Shown here: one piece after another, positions 42,158-53,953 of the stretch
Numbering within the stretch: the first letter of the stretch is position 1
Layout of the letters: every line of letters begins with the position of its first letter
Assembly: GCA_002633025.1 (NCBI GenBank)
Contig: NMRB01000643.1
Location: forward strand, 167,570-231,569
Reading direction: 5' to 3'
Source of the DNA: Notospermus geniculatus
Lineage: Eukaryota > Nemertea > Pilidiophora > Heteronemertea > Lineidae
DNA: 64,000 nucleotides
Translations under genes and position numbers: made by a program
Notes under the pieces: model-generated
The model's input: only the letters and a program-made list of their open reading frames with translations
Databases searched by the model: none
What the model was told of the DNA's origin: nothing

Positions 42158-42359
42158 AAGGGACCGGTATTGCCTGATGTAACGACGTAGTTGATTGGCT
42201 AGCACTTTTTGAATTTGAATTTGTAACATCGCAGTTGATTGGTTAGCTATTTTGGGATGTGAGGTAAGTAAGCTATTTCTCAGTACTGAGGGGAATCCTC
42301 TGTGACGTCATATTATGGCAGCTTTCTGCCAAGTATGGCCGCCCAATACCGGTCCCTTT
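42158..42359. mobile_element. MITE with AAGGGACCGGTATTG ends
   Basis: AAGGGACCGGTATTG at the left is the exact complement of CAATACCGGTCCCTT at the right. The interior has two ACTTAGTTGATTGG-like blocks (GTAGTTGATTGGCTAG and GCAGTTGATTGGTTAG). 202 bp. Confidence 0.75.
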
Positions 42360-42724
42360 CTTCGTCTGAGCCATGTACGGATCAGGTATCAGTCTACGTT
42401 GGACACTGCATGTCCACTGTCAAGGTTTTCTAAACCGGTTTGCAAACACCCTAACGACTGACAGCAGACTGATCAACATCGGAACATGATGTCTTTAGTC
42501 TCATTAATTACGAGCTAAAAATAGCCAAGTAATTACATCTCCACAATTTTATGTGAGATAAGGGTGTCACATCTCACGGATGTGCCAGAATACGAGAAGT
42601 TGTTCTTCGTGTCCTACACATTGCCATTCCCTATCTATATTTGAATGAAGTATCACATTTAATGGACGAGGACCATTATAGCAGGATGCCGCCCTAACAT
42701 TCAGGATGTCATACCATGACTTAC

Positions 42725-42769
42725 CGTTATCATAAAATATCTTCTTGTTAACGAAAACATTATTGTCAG
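42725..42769 (-). other. Possible small exon, unassigned
   Basis: On the minus strand GATTTTACAG precedes and GTAAGTC follows a 45-base open segment encoding DNNVFVNKKIFYDN. It ends in phase 1, which would fit the phase of the first FOXRED2 exon seen. However, the hydrophobic ILIL-G strand expected before GRGNSA is not there, so assignment to FOXRED2 is doubtful. It may be chance. Confidence 0.2.
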
Positions 42770-42873
42770 CTGTAAAATCACGGAAACCAATCAGAGTGCT
42801 TGTTTCTGTAAAGGAGCCAATCAGAGCACTCGTTGCTACCAACAAAGTGCTCAATGCTAAACAACCAACCAGA

Positions 42874-43280
42874 GTACCGTATACATGGTATACGCAAATA
42901 TTTTCGCGAATAAAAATTACCGCGAAAATCGCAAATTGGTCAATACCACCCTGAATTCTATTACACGCGAACCATTTTCCAATCACTGACGATCCCGTAA
43001 TTCATCGTGGTTTGCACTGAATTGCACACACATGACACTGACCTGTCAATCACTCAGCTATCATGGCGCCCCGCCAGCAGTGAGGTCGATTATGACTACT
43101 CAGATTTCTTTCTTTTCGGTGGATTTTCGTACCATAACTGTCACACTCACCATTGAAAATGCAGTGTTTTTGAAATCTTACATCAGGACCCCAACCGCGA
43201 ATATTTATCCACGCGAAAAGGTACTTTCGGACCCCAACCGCTAAATATTTTAGCCGTGAAAATATTTGCGTATATGGTAC
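42874..43280. mobile_element. MITE with GTACCGTATAC / ATACGCAAATATTTT ends
   Basis: The left GTATACGCAAATATTTTCGCG pattern (split here as TATACGCAAATATTTT) pairs with AAAATATTTGCGTATA and GGTAC at the right. Two blocks of GGACCCCAACCGC occur near the right end. About 407 bp. The 139-codon minus-strand frame overlaps it. Confidence 0.65.
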
Positions 43281-43916
43281 TTGTTTTTCTGTATTGGAAC
43301 CAATCAGAGTGCACATTACTGGGAGAAGCCACAGTGCTGATTCTTATTGGAGGTGTATGCTGTTTGTTCCCTTTGTAAACATGAAATGAAAGCCAACTAC
43401 ATTGTATCATTACCACTTTATCAGTTGATATATGTGTATATCACATGAAAGTGGGGCTCGAAACTTAATCATCAAGTGACTGACTGTGTAATCCATCACA
43501 TTAGAGTGTAACAACCATTTCAAGCATAAGACCGCTTTGCTTTGAAGAATTTGCCTTTCTTACAGCCTGACCTCCGAATCAATTGCCAGTATAGCAGTCT
43601 CCTTTTACCGTTCTCGTACAAACGTTATACGACACGACATGGCTAGTGAATGAAACTGGTCGAGTGATAAAAACCCCATCGTGGGCTTCCTTCGCCAGGA
43701 TATTACAAAGGATGCACTGTTAATTTAGCCGACCGTAGACTGTACGAGACACATGATACGAATATCTGACATCACAGATGCGGTGAAGCTATCATGCGAC
43801 ACTTACTAGAGGGGAAGAAAGTCATTGTTCAGGATTGAGGCATTTGATATTGTTGCCAGCAATTTATTCGATGACGATTCATTACGAAATACATTGAAAG
43901 AGTGCCATATGTTCCT
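43281..43916. other. No gene recognised
   Basis: Short frames only and no repeat ends recognised. Confidence 0.4.
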
Positions 43917-44058
43917 TTCTTGCCTTCTCTTATTTGGCCTTTTTCCAAGTTTGACTTTTCCCATATTTTACCTTTCTTTTAACTCAGCTTTTCTAATTTT
44001 GCCTTTTTTCTACTTCGCCTTTTCCTGTTCTTACTTTGCCTTTCCTTTATTTGCCTGA
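43917..44058 (+). repeat. Short GCCTT minisatellite array
   Basis: Units such as TTTGCCTTTCTTTTAAC and TTTTGCCTTTTTTCTAC match the unit of the opposed arrays at 13655-14655. It is a single forward array of about 140 bp. Confidence 0.7.
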
Positions 44059-44183
44059 TAGCAACAGTACAACCTTGGTGATCCTATAAATTGCTGAGCA
44101 TCCCACAATTTAGGCTAATGTGAAGAAACATCAAGGAGACAAAATCAGTTCTTTGAGTGACATTTTAGATAGGTGGAACTAAA

Positions 44184-44412
44184 CATGAGAAAATTCTTTG
44201 GTTACTCTATCTACATTTATTATAGAAACACAACATTTCAACCAGTGTACCCTGGCCGTAGTCCTGTGTACAACTGTGTACACATTTCAACCAGTGTACC
44301 CTGGCCGTAGTCCTGTGTACAAGTGTACACAGGACTACGGCCAGGGTACACTGGTTGAAACGTTGTATTTCTATAATAAATGTAGATAGAGTAACCAAAG
44401 AATTTTCTCATG
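44184..44412. mobile_element. Foldback element with a duplicated inner block
   Basis: The left arm from CATGAGAAAATTCTTTGGTT is the complement of the right arm ending AATTTTCTCATG, over about 90 bp. Next to the centre the block CATTTCAACCAGTGTACCCT, then GGCCGTAGTCCTGTGTACA, occurs twice in direct order before its inverted copy. The mirrored frames of 63 codons on the two strands follow from the symmetry. Confidence 0.75.
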
Positions 44413-44763
44413 AGACAAAATCAGTTTCAAAGTTACAATTTGTAGATGTACAGACAAAATATTCGAAAACTGACTCAGCGAAACTGGATGTAGGCGTGAA
44501 ACATGCCACAAATGATGATGAAATGTAGTGTTTCATAGTCGCATTCAGAAATCATGGCAACAGAAATAAACCATGACATGCAAATATCACATGAATCAAT
44601 GACGGTGTTTTTACAAACAACATGACTATTGTGAGAGAAAATATCACAAATCTGGCAGTGACAGTCCCAATGGAGAGACTGGGAAAAATGGATTTCATTC
44701 GAGTGATGTTGATGAAAGCCCTGTGGGACAGCATTAGAGGAGTGTGCTGTTGGAAGAAGGAAG

Positions 44764-45205
44764 AACTACACTTCATTCCACATTCGAGTGGCGCGAGGTT
44801 TTCAGCCGATATCTCCGCAATGGCTGGGTCAAAACTGACATACCATACATCAATTGACTTGTCTTTCTTGTCGGTATCTTTCTGCTATCTTCATTTTTCG
44901 CGTAAGGCCGACATAACGGATCCCTTTCTCAAAACCCATTTCATTTCGCTATGCTGTTCAGTGCAGTTTACACGTGCTCGATGCATTGCGTCATTTCAAA
45001 ATGGCCGCCATTTCGGTCGTAAACACGAAGTGGGATTGGTGAAAGAACTTTTTTCTGTCACGTTTTTTTGGAAAATGACAACGATGATGGTTGTAGCGGC
45101 AAGAAAGATGAATCGATTGACGTATGTCTCGTCATATTTGACCCAGCCGTTGCGGAGCTATCGTTCATAAACCTCGCACCATCGAAAGTGGAATGGAGAG
45201 TAGAC
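44764..45205. mobile_element. Second full copy of the CTACTCTTCATTCC MITE
   Basis: Homologous to 15899-16340 across its length, including CTGCTATCTTCATTTTTCGC and the shared CCCATTTCATTTCGC and AAAATGGCCGCCATTTC blocks. Left AACTACACTTCATTCC, right GGAATGGAGAGTAG. A 182-codon frame spans it but shows no transposase features. Confidence 0.75.
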
Positions 45206-45282
45206 TGGCCATTGTGAAAGTGGCCATTCCTGAACAAAAGGACACAACAGCTAGGCAACTGTTGCTGAAAGGGTAAATGTCG

Positions 45283-45631
45283 TCCTGGGTATACACAAAG
45301 ATTACCCAGGATCTCAGCCTTCACTAAAACAATACCCTGGGTGTAGTTTCGGTAGCCGAACATCACCCAGCTTCTGCAATCTGTCCCTAGGAACGAATCC
45401 TATTTAGAAATCCCGTGGAATCTCGCCGTCTCGCGCCGCGGTACTTGTTGAGTGTAGCTGTTCATGACATTCTTCAGGCGGTCACGTGACCACAGGCAAG
45501 ACAACCTCGAATCCAGGTGTCATACTACGATGCTGGGTGATGTTCGGCTGCCAAAAGTACACCCAGGGTATTGTTTTACTAGGGAAGATTGAGATCCTGG
45601 GTAATCATTTTATATACCCAGGACGATATTT
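45283..45631. mobile_element. Foldback with CCTGGGTA arms
   Basis: AAATGTCGTCCTGGGTATAC through GGATCTCAGCC and CAATACCCTGGGTGTA pairs with the segment from TACACCCAGGGTATTG to CCCAGGACGATATTT. Arms of about 85-100 bp flank a 160-bp centre. No coding sequence. Confidence 0.65.
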
Positions 45632-45726
45632 AACTGTTCAGGGTCATTTTCTTTGCATCCTCCAGCAGTGTAGTTGTGTGCAATTTTTTCCGTTCATTCC
45701 AGAACATCAGCATCACAGCTGGTGAT

Positions 45727-46176
45727 AGTTTAGCTGCGCTTCAATTAGAGTTTTTATATCCGGTCTTATTAGTACCGGTGTCTATCCGCATATAAATATT
45801 ATAAGACATTTCACGGCTTGCACTTCCACTACTGGATTTGAAGTTAGTAATTTCGGCTACAGATGGCGATACGTGGAGTGAACCGTGTTGTTCTGGTACT
45901 TTTGAGCATGCGCAATGTCGCAAGCGATCTTAAGCCACCTATAGCCGAACATAATACTACCAATAGACCCGAACTTATTGCCACTCCACTAGAGAAAACA
46001 CCGTGTTGATCTGCATCTAACTTAGATTCGGAGTATACTCGGCTATGCTATCCGAGCTTAAAAGATCTGCACTTATTTAGAACCGGACTAATTAAACACG
46101 GACATCTTGTGATGGAAGCAGAATAAGCTCGGACAAATACCAGCTTTTTCTGTAATGGAAGCGCAGCTATTGAACC
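45727..46176. mobile_element. Possible MITE (TAGCTGCGCTTC ends)
   Basis: TTTAGCTGCGCTTCAATTA at the left and TAATGGAAGCGCAGCTATT at the right are inverted. The interior shows TCCGGTCTTATT and related CCGGACTAATT. Ends beyond 20 bp do not pair well. Confidence 0.45.
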
Positions 46177-46849
46177 AAATTACCCCAGATATCTTCAAGT
46201 AAACTTAATCTTGATGGACGACTGACCTCTCCCCTTAGTGACCGCGCAATTCAGATCATGTAACTCAGCCAGCAGACGCTGTCGGCAATCCATGGCCAAT
46301 CTCCAAGTTCAATAAGAGAATCAATCAGCCAAAGCTAATCTTCATTGATCAGATTCAATTACCGCTGACTTGTATTGAATGCATTCATCATAACAATTGT
46401 TCATTACTCCACAGCCCACACGACTACTTTGCGAAAGTGGCATGGCTTTTTTTCGTCATCTAAAACAACTGAAATATCACGAAGACGTTAATTTCTTGTC
46501 AACGGTGTGGGGACGCATGGTGGCAAAGCAACAATCTAGTTAGCTAGCATCCACAACATTATTTAGATTACCAATGCAGCTACTTGTCCTCAGCATGAAA
46601 ATCAATCTTCATCCCAGGAGCTGCACGGGTAATGGACTCTCATAAACATCATTTTTCACCTGCCGTATTTGTGACCAGTAGCAAAGTAAGAGGTTGTCAA
46701 GGGATTAACTTCCGGGCAGTTACTTTTCCTTTGCAAACATTGATGTTCCAAAAGAACAAGAGGCTCAGAAGCCCGACACTCAGCTGAGATCTCGACAGTA
46801 CATGTATGTCTGAGCAAAACTGAAAACAGGTTCACTCAATGGGGTTCTC

Positions 46850-47008
46850 CATTTGGTCACATGATGACTTATAGAGCAGAGGTGACACCTATAGAGTTTC
46901 ATTGTTCGAGAGATGCGGTTCACCAAGCACAGCCAATCACACCTTAAAATCGTCATGAATAATAGGTGGAATCTGTGTACTATAAGTTCAAACCCACGCA
47001 TATTCTCG
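46850..47008 (-). repeat. Inverted fragment of the A/B duplication family
   Basis: Reverse complement of about 22872-23043 (and of 17840-18020), with ATTTGGTCACATGATGACTT and CCTATTATTCATGACG (as its complement) shared. This shows that part of the duplicated segment is itself a dispersed repeat. Confidence 0.7.
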
Positions 47009-49265
47009 TATGGTCTAATTCACCGTCGACGGACCGTGGATAACTCCATTAATTATGCTTAAATGAAGCCATACATAGCAGAAGCAGAAAAACATATCAC
47101 ATCATTTTCGTGCAGAATCTATTAAATAATTCATGGACACACTAACATACACAGATCTGTCACATTTTCTTTTGATGATAAAAATGATAATTGAATTAAA
47201 TGTATCCTATGGCCATCCTTGAACCTGTCAAAGACAATGTGATAAGGAGCACTGAGTGCCACATTTCCACTCCAAAACATCTCCACTTATTACGAGATGA
47301 TGTCAAGCCTTCTTAATATATCAAATGGTGACATAAACTGAGTTAAGTGCTGTTGAACCATATCATAGAGTGTCGCATTCAAACTTCTATAGTGGGAGAG
47401 GCAGTCAATTACATCAGAGGGTTGTTCATGGGCTTCATTCAAGGACTTGTAACCTTTGAAAGAAGCCATGATGAAAGCCAAATTTAGATTTGTCTCCTCA
47501 AACTTCATTCAGCAGATTACACTTTCCAAGGAATAGATTTTTTTACACCCCGACCACAAAACCTAGGGAAGCCCATGAATATCTCGGGAAAACACTATTG
47601 AGAAACTCATCAATGAAGTCACATGCCACGAAAGCTATCATTAGCTGCAGCGCTAAGATTTTTTAAAACTGCTCTCGACAATCTGAAAGCAATTTCAATG
47701 AAATATGGAAAGGCAATTCGAAAAGATCAAGGAGTTTTTCCATGATGGTATTGGTTGAAGGACTATAATTCCTCATCAGGTAAGACAATTTACACGGTCG
47801 TGCAATTAATCAGTGACTTCCAGAGTAAGCTGGTAGACCCATGTAATTGTCATGATTGGTGTTTTTAGACGAAGAAGATTTTGCTTTGAATTATGCATTT
47901 TTATGGCATGAAGAAGTGCATCAATTGTTCTCAAGAAGCTCACGATATATGAGGCAAAAACAGTGAATAGCTTCTTTTGGAAAACAACGGATTTTGTCAA
48001 ATGCATATCATCACCAACAAATTTATTCCTCTATCCATCACATAAATACATACAGTGAATTTTCATGTTCTTGGAGATTGAAAGGCCTACAATGACGGAA
48101 ACAATCAATCTTATCTATTGAAGGAAAGACATGTGGTTTTTCCCACATCAATCATGTCCATGTAGGCCTCCCACAGTGCTCCTTAACTTGCAGAAAGGTT
48201 AAAAAAATTGCATTGAAATGAAACCTGTGCCATATTGTAGCCAATATCCTGTAGTTTCCATAACTGAAAGAATTATAAAAATCTGTTGGAAAAATTTTGA
48301 AAAAAGTGAGTTTTGTATTTGTGTACATTTCCCTAGTGGCCATAGTAGGAATCGCAGCACGCCTAAAATCGAACTTGGCCTAGTAGATCTTAGGGCCATA
48401 TATACATATGTGCAATATGAAAAAGATCCGTCAAAAACTGAAGACGCTAGAGCGCAGACAAAGCAAAGCCCAAATATTGGCCAATTTTTCGTTATTTGAC
48501 CTATTTTCCCATCAAAATTAGGTTAAATGAACTAGGCCATAGTGCGCTTATTGGTCAACTGACTTCACAGCTCCAATTGCCAAGTCTTCTCAACAGGCTT
48601 TTTGCATGTGGCGTCCCTACAATATTGCCAAATTTACCTGCCATTAGGCCCTACACGTTATTTTAGACAAATGTTAGGCCTCCAGTCTTGGCTTTACACA
48701 ATCCCATGCTATCTGACATCCAAACAGGGAGGGTAATATCGCTTCATTCGATCCACAAGTGCCAAAAGATTCTTTGCCTTGTTGTACAAATGTGAACAAA
48801 AACCAAGAAAGATGATTGAAACTTTCATTAAATGATTCATGTTCCATTGCTTTCTGGGAGGCTGAAACTTTTCCTTAGAGTTTTATGAGAAAAAAACTTG
48901 AATCCTCAGCATTCATATCGCGAAAGGTTACTGCTCATATTTTCTTGACAGGTACACCAAGCGTTATTTTCTATGAGGTCTTAGATCTTTCCTTATCGGT
49001 TCTTTTTCAAAGGATGTCGGCTAAAGCCAGCACATGTTTTGCTTATATTAACCAAGGGAGTATCTGAAACATATTTATAAGGCAAGTTCCTGGACTCATA
49101 AATTATACACAACATGATTTGGGAAACCAAACATGCCTCACAAAGTCTTTGAATTTTTATTACAAACAAGGCACTCCATCTCAAAGCTTTTTGAAGAATT
49201 TTATGAATATTTCAAAGCCTGGCAGCGGTTGGCTCAGGATCTGAATATCTCGTTGTTCAAGTCAT
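47009..49265. other. AT-rich stretch, no gene recognised
   Basis: 2.2 kb with frames up to about 93 codons, none resembling a known family. No inverted-repeat element or SINE was found. It could be intron or intergenic sequence. Confidence 0.4.
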
Positions 49266-49742
49266 AAGGCCATACCAATATGATTGTTCGTTTAACGGAT
49301 TTACCTCATGCCTAAAATCCCAAAAGTGAAAAAAAAAATTTTGCGCCCGCTTGTTTAAAATGCTGTAAATTCGAAAAAAATTTTTGCAAATGCAGGAAGG
49401 CTTTGTTTTTTTACCGCCCGCATGCTCAAAACGCCATTTCGGGAAAAAATATACAGGCGCAAAGTCATCAAACATCGTCAAAGTGAATAACTTCATAAAT
49501 TCATCGACAGTGATTGCCGTCGATGCCCTGCTCTTGCCCGTGCTACCCTTTAAAAATCCAAAATCCTTGGATTTTAGGCCTAAGAATTCATTTTTTACCT
49601 TCACGCTCACCCTTGTGTGACCACATAAAATTTATACAACTTATCATGTTATGGTTAGCATTTTTTTTTCTTTTTTTTTCTCATGCTCCATCATGTATGG
49701 CCTAACAATCCGTTAAACGAACAATCAAATTGGTATGGCCTA
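49266..49742. mobile_element. Element with AGGCCATACCAATATGATTG ends
   Basis: About 35-bp inverted ends: AGGCCATACCAATATGATTG then TTCGTTTAACGG, against CCGTTAAACGAACAATC then TTGGTATGGCCT. 477 bp. The 117-codon minus-strand frame inside runs through the left end and has no transposase motif. AAGGCC ends recall Harbinger-type elements, but the target duplication is unclear. Confidence 0.7.
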
Positions 49743-50665
49743 ATAAAGAAGGGATTCACATGTAATCATACTGCAAAAATTTTTGGATACGTTGGATTGA
49801 TGTTTTCCAAAAAAATACACAGATGTTTTTGAAAGTGACATAAATGCCTTTCAAATGATTTGCATCAAGCTGCCATCATAACATATCCTGACATTGCCTC
49901 TTGCTCATCTCAAAAAAAAATTGCCAAGAGGCAGAAACTGACAGTGTTTTTTAGTATTTCGCTGAACACAAACAATGAACACAAGAAGGATATTGGTATG
50001 TACACACAGTGTGACCAATTTCTTATAAAATACTTTAAAAAATAAATGGGTCATGAAAATCAGCAAGGAGGAAGTAGCTGGGTATTTTCTTGTTGTTGTT
50101 GTTCATTTCACCATACTTGAAACACTGCAATGAAATCTCCAAGTGCATACTCAGTACACATGCCCATGCAATGCAGTGCATTTTCTGCAACAGAATCATT
50201 ACATTTGCACAGTGCTTGATGTTCAATCCTTTCTACCGCAGTTCTATTCTCAAAACACCTCAAGTGATTAAAAACACTGCAATGTACAAAGGAAATCTGA
50301 TCTGCCAGAACACCATTAAGGTGATGATCAAGATAAAATAGGAAGCATTCGACAGAAAATGCTTGCCAAAGGATTAAAGACAGCCTAATTGGCTAAATAT
50401 CGCATAACATTAGATCGAGAAAGCTATTGTGATAAAAAAAACATTACTTCAACAAAAACTTGGGTTGGGTATTTTACATTAAATGAGGTTTGTCGTGGTG
50501 AAGATAGGGTTGCAGAAGGAAGACAAGAAGAAATGTGTGCTAAGGGGGTTTAAAATGGTAGGGGAGACGCTTAAAGAATAAAGTGCCACTGATTTGAGAT
50601 ATGATGTCACATTGTCAGGAAGGTGCACATCGTGCAGATGATGCAGCTGATAATGAGTCAATAAT
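49743..50665. other. AT-rich stretch, no gene recognised
   Basis: Only short frames (up to 83 codons). No repeat structure recognised. Confidence 0.4.
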
Positions 50666-50905
50666 CAGTGTTCTAGCCAGGCCAGTTTCACAGGGCGGTA
50701 CCACCCTAGTCAAACTTTAGAGGTCATTTTACCACCTTGTTCAAATTTTTACCACCCTGTTTAAAAATGTAACTTGCAATGCATTTTTAATTACACCACC
50801 CTGTTTGAATTTCACTCCCACCCTCTTTGAAAATCCAGGGCCTTAAAATCATAGGAAAATGCAGCCATCCCACCCTGTTTGGAAAAAATTCTGACTTGAA
50901 CACTG
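50666..50905. mobile_element. hAT-like element, 6-bp flank AATAAT
   Basis: CAGTGTTCTAGCCAGGCC at the left and TTGAACACTG at the right; flanked by AATAAT at 50660-50665 and 50906-50911. The interior repeats ACCACCCTGTTT five or so times. CAGTGTT ends and a short duplication suggest a hAT relative. Confidence 0.6.
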
Positions 50906-51395
50906 AATAATCCTACCGTACATGATGTCCATAGTGGAATTCCCAACCCATTTTGTTGAAAATGCCACGTATCTATTGTCAAATATTGTAATTTCAGTTC
51001 ATTGTGCACGTACACCACACACTTAAGATTGCAATTTTCTTGGCAATTGAGGAAAAATTGTGATGTGACTCAGAATGAAGCAGTGAATTACTATGATTTG
51101 AAGAGGGTAGGTTGGTTAGTAGCAAATGGGTTTGCATCAATAAATTTTGATTGCTGTTTCGAAGATCATTTTTCAGAAATAACAGGTATTATTTGTACTT
51201 AAATACTGCAATTGAAAGAAGTGGTGATATGAGTACATGTACTGCATTTCAATGAATTAGTCAACATTTTACACATACATGTACATGTATAATGTGAAAA
51301 TAAATGCACAAAGTGCCTTGTATTCTCCCCAAGATGAGATTTGGTAGTGCATGAACAAAATCCTCTTTTCATATTGGCAAGGCCTTTCCTATTTA

Positions 51396-51692
51396 CTTAA
51401 CCCAATAGAGCCGCCTTTTTTGCACTTTCCATCCTTTCCTTTCACCACCCTGAACCGCCATGAAATGCCACTGCATTAAGCTGAATAGAGAACAGTATAC
51501 ATGTAATGAGTCAAGGCGGTTTATGGCGGTATCGGCATCTGGAGACATGGCGGATTGTGGTGCTCCCGGAAGTAATTGGTGATTTTGATTTCTACATTAG
51601 AGGTGATGGGGATTTTTGTCAAAAGTGGGCGTGGTCTTCTAGGCGACTCACGGCAGGACAATTTAGGGCGGCATTGGCTCTACTGGGTTAAG
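51396..51692. mobile_element. MITE with CTTAACCCAATAGAGCC ends
   Basis: CTTAACCCAATAGAGCCGCC at the left pairs with GGCTCTACTGGGTTAAG at the right. Its last 60 bases also belong to the tandem duplication that starts at about 51630, so that breakpoint lies inside this element. Confidence 0.7.
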
Positions 51693-52482
51693 TCAGTCAG
51701 CAAGAATGGGGGAGACAACTGTTCAAGAGCATGACGTAAAATATTGGGGATTGGCACAAAACTGTTGTTGTGCAATAAAACGTCATCTGGAGACTTTGGT
51801 GTTGATTTACTTCTTTGTAATGGAATGAACCTATTAATTACCTGACTGCGGGGGCTGCAATAACCATGATTGATAGCTGAATTAGGAAAGTCGTGAAATC
51901 AATCGGGAAAGTCGTGAAATAATATCACTATCAGGGACTAAAGTAACCATTAGTCTCAGCAATAAAGTGTAATCAAACTGCTTGTGTTGGGATGCAAGTA
52001 TCAAAACCGAGCCAACATTGAGGAAATATTTACTATCCGATTTGCATCTACATTCATTTCTCTTCTGCTGACGAGACTATCGCAGGCTAACGTAATTGGC
52101 AACAAGAAGCACACTTATACAGAGGCAATTACTCACAGTTAAGTCAATTTTACGGCAACTGGGGGAGATATACACTTGAGATAAGTATTAATTCAATGAA
52201 GCAATAGAAGTCAATTTAAATCTTCCAAGCGAGAAAATATTCTCTAGAGAGATTATCTTTCAGTGGTTTATGGGAAGAGCAAAAGAGAGAAAATAGTGCT
52301 CAGGGGATGGTGCTGAAACACGGCCATTATACCAACAACAAATCAAAGCAAAAAGTCAGTGGAGATAAAACTGATGCATGATGGGACGTCTTATGTTTTC
52401 AACAAGATTTTTAAGTCGTGCGGAAGAAGTGTGTTCTTGTTTAACCAGCCTAGAAAGTTTTAGACAGTTTTGACATAAATCT
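51630..52482 (+). repeat. Tandem duplication of about 853 bp, copy 1
   Basis: From TGGTCTTCTAGGCGACTCAC to GACAGTTTTGACATAAATCT. It is repeated after the single N at 52483 with a few per cent of differences (for example GGCGACTC against GGCGGCTC, AACTGTTC against AACTATTC). No gene is recognised in it. Confidence 0.9.
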
Positions 52483-52484
52483 NC

Positions 52485-53338
52485 ATGGTCTTCTAGGCGG
52501 CTCACGGCAGGACAATTTAGGGCGGCATTGGCTCTACTGGGTTAAGTCAGTCAGCAAGAATGGGGGAGACAAGAACTATTCAAGAGCATGACGTAAAATA
52601 CTGGGGATTTGCACAAAACTGTTGTTGTGCAATAAAACGTCATCTGAAGGCTTTGGTGTTGATTTACTTCTTTGTAATGGAATGAACCTATTAATTACCT
52701 GACTGCGGGGGCTGCAATAACTATGATTGATAGCTGAATTGGGAAAGTCATGAAATCAATCGGGAAAGTCGTGAAATAATATCACTATCAGGGACTAAAG
52801 TAACCATTAGTCTCGGCAATAAAGTGTAATCAAACTGCTTCTGTTGGGACGCAAGTATCAAAACCGAGCCAACACGAGGAAATATTTACTATCCGATTTG
52901 CATCTACATTCATTTCTCTTCTGCTGACGAGACTATCGCAGGCTAACGTAATTGGCAACAAGAAGCACACTTATACAGAGGCAATTACTCACAGTTAAGT
53001 CAATTTTACGGCAACTGGGGGAGATATACACTTGAGATAAGTATTAATTCAATGAAGCAATAGAAGTCAATTTAAATCTTCCAAGCGAGAAAATATTCTC
53101 TAGAGAGATTATCTTTCAGTGGTTTATGGGAAGAGCAAAAGAGAGAAAATAGTGCTCAGGGGATGGTGCTGAAACACGGCCATTATACCAACAACAAATC
53201 AAAGCAAAAAGTCAGTGGAGATAAAACTGATGCATGATGGGACGTCTTATGTTTTCAACAAGATTTTTAAGTCGTGCGGAAGAAGTGTGTTCTTGTTTAA
53301 CCAGCCTAGAAAGTTTTAGACAGTTTTGACATAAATCT
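52485..53338 (+). repeat. Tandem duplication of about 853 bp, copy 2
   Basis: Starts immediately after the N and ends with the same ACATAAATCT, then continues into unique sequence. The arrangement is that of two unmerged allelic contig ends. Confidence 0.9.
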
Positions 53339-53518
53339 GTTTCTGTGACTTTCTCGCTGACTTTTCTAAAACATGGGTCATTGTGCTTTTAACATCGCTG
53401 TGACTCAACCTGCCTCGGTTTTTCCAATAACCATGATGACATCAATGAGGCAGTCTGCTGTGCGTTCAAAATCTGACATGGTGTGCATTTAGTTTTGATC
53501 ATTTCATCCAAATTAAAT

Positions 53519-53801
53519 ACAGTACGTTGCACAATTGACCTACCTTTATCCCCCTACCTTCCGCGTACGTGACGCGGAAGGTAATACGCTTCAGTTCATT
53601 GCGTATGGTATGTGTGTGTCACACGTCTCTTCTGGGTGACGTCCGTGCACCATGGGTGAATGGCGTTACGTCTTCACTGCATGCCTTTCACCGCAGCGAA
53701 CGACGCCCACAAAAGATACGAGGACGGTATGCGCATGACGCTGCATGTGCTACACGGATGGTGCACGGCACGGAAGGGAGGTCAATTGTGCAAAGTACTG
53801 T
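53519..53801 (+). mobile_element. Element with ACAGTACGTTGCACAATTGA ends, copy 1
   Basis: ACAGTACGTTGCACAATTGA and the right end TCAATTGTGCAAAGTACTGT are inverted repeats. The interior matches 58430-58640 in reverse complement (TTCATTGCGTATGGTATGTG and similar; ACGTCTTCACTGC). The 87-codon frame is a by-product. Confidence 0.65.
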
Positions 53802-53864
53802 ATGTTACTGCCTTCTGGATCATCTCAAATAAGTAAATCCCATCTTGGACACTGGGCAGTACTC

Positions 53865-53953
53865 TATCCTCCCACAGCAGAGGTTTTACCTCGCACTCTT
53901 CTACTCACATGTGCGAGTGTGGAGCGAGACCAAAGCCTTTCTATGGGTGGATG
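53865..53953. mobile_element. Short palindrome ATCCTCCCACAGCAG, copy 2
   Basis: Related to 31400-31480 (ATCCTCCCACAGCAG; CGAGACCAAAGCC), with an inserted CTCACATGTGCGAG hairpin at the centre. Confidence 0.6.

Noticed and set aside
44622-45170. A 182-codon plus-strand frame
   Set aside because: It runs through the non-autonomous MITE at 44764-45205; the paralogous MITE has no matching long frame and there is no transposase motif.
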